A DNA stretch of 15,019 nt, from positions 1 through 15,019 of the forward strand of contig JAIRSV010000021.1 of assembly GCA_031255275.1 (NCBI GenBank), read 5' to 3'. Under the pieces are notes generated by a model that had not been told where the DNA came from, searched no databases, and was given only the letters and a program-made list of their open reading frames with translations. This DNA is from Proteiniphilum sp. (GTDB lineage Bacteria; Bacteroidota; Bacteroidia; Bacteroidales; Dysgonomonadaceae). The position numbers and the translations under genes were made by a program. The stretch's first letter is position 1. Every line of letters begins with the position of its first letter. Shown here piece by piece: positions 14,742 through 15,019 of the stretch.

Positions 14742-15019
14742 ATGAACAGAGGCGAAATTATCATTTATCAAACGCCAAACGGCGAAACGCAGCTGGATGT
14801 CCGTTTGGAAGGGGAAACGGTGTGGCTGACACAAGCGCAAATGGTTATGCTATTTGAACGTGACCAATCGGTTATTTCCAAGCATATCAGCAATATTTTT
14901 AAAGAGGGTGAATTAGACAAAAACGCAGTGTATGCAAAATTTGCATATACTGCCACAGACGGAAAAGTTTACCAAGTAGATTTTTATAATCTTGATGTAA
15001 TCATTTCCGTTGGCTATCG
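14742..15019 (+). CDS. rhuM: RhuM-family protein, 5' part only (cut by window edge)
   Basis: From ATG at 14742 the frame is open to the window end, giving 92 complete codons. The protein starts MNRGEIIIYQTPNGETQLDV and continues with ETVWLTQAQMVMLFERDQSV, ISKHISNIFKEGEL, DKNAVYAKFAYTATDGKVY and YNLDVIISVGYR. This order (WLTQAQ, then a HTH-like segment, then NIFxEGEL, then YNLDVIISVGYR) is the N-terminal signature of the RhuM family, named after a gene of Salmonella pathogenicity island 3. The part seen contains a likely DNA-binding helix-turn-helix around residues 28-52. Family members are common in accessory islands, often beside restriction-modification or phage-like genes; molecular function is not established. 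Base composition looks more AT-rich than the genes to the left, consistent with horizontal acquisition. The C-terminal part is not visible. Confidence 0.92.
   Translation, partial: MNRGEIIIYQTPNGETQLDVRLEGETVWLTQAQMVMLFERDQSVISKHISNIFKEGELDKNAVYAKFAYTATDGKVYQVDFYNLDVIISVGY

Overview
The window looks like a chromosome segment from a member of the Bacteroidales. The Dpm1-like synthase, dihydroorotase, Mfd and SAM-methyltransferase all read like Bacteroidetes versions. Promoters fit the Bacteroidetes sigma-ABfr form (TAnnTTTG, sometimes with an upstream TTTG), and the octamer TATCTTTG recurs in front of five genes. The tRNA has no encoded CCA and Shine-Dalgarno sequences are mostly absent. The moderately high GC would suit a Tannerella-like genome, but that is a guess.

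Layout. 1-251: an array of about twelve 21-bp GC-rich units, some perfectly palindromic, running off the left edge. 269-3553: three minus-strand genes, in transcription order a Dpm1-like polyprenol-phosphate glycosyltransferase, dihydroorotase (pyrC) and a MurG-like glycosyltransferase with its own candidate promoter. 3677-3802: an initiator tRNA-fMet with promoter and intrinsic terminator. 3911-7276: mfd, transcription-repair coupling factor, with a strong drift in codon use and base skew along the gene. 7336-7980: a LuxR/NarL-type response regulator with no kinase nearby. 7925-10387 (minus): a Zn/Cd/Pb-type P1B ATPase followed by a Fur-family regulator whose 3' end overlaps the response-regulator gene tail to tail. 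10388-10671: a divergent control region with a perfect 15-bp palindrome and short repeats. 10672-13927: two overlapping ABC exporter half-transporters that I read as CydD and CydC. 14018-14665: a small class I SAM-methyltransferase. 14742-end: the 5' part of a RhuM-family gene, cut by the window edge.

How the genes work together. The ATPase and the Fur-like protein form a likely self-regulated metal-efflux operon. CydD and CydC form one heterodimeric exporter, in other bacteria needed for cytochrome bd assembly and thiol/haem balance; no cydAB is present here. pyrC and the dpm-like gene are probably co-transcribed. RhuM genes are typical of accessory islands, so the right edge may be the start of one.

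Most of the window is ordinary chromosome. The most unusual pieces are the 21-bp palindromic array, the intragenic composition gradient of mfd, the very short leaders of mfd and cydD, the ATPase/CydD control region, and the presence of CydDC in this lineage.
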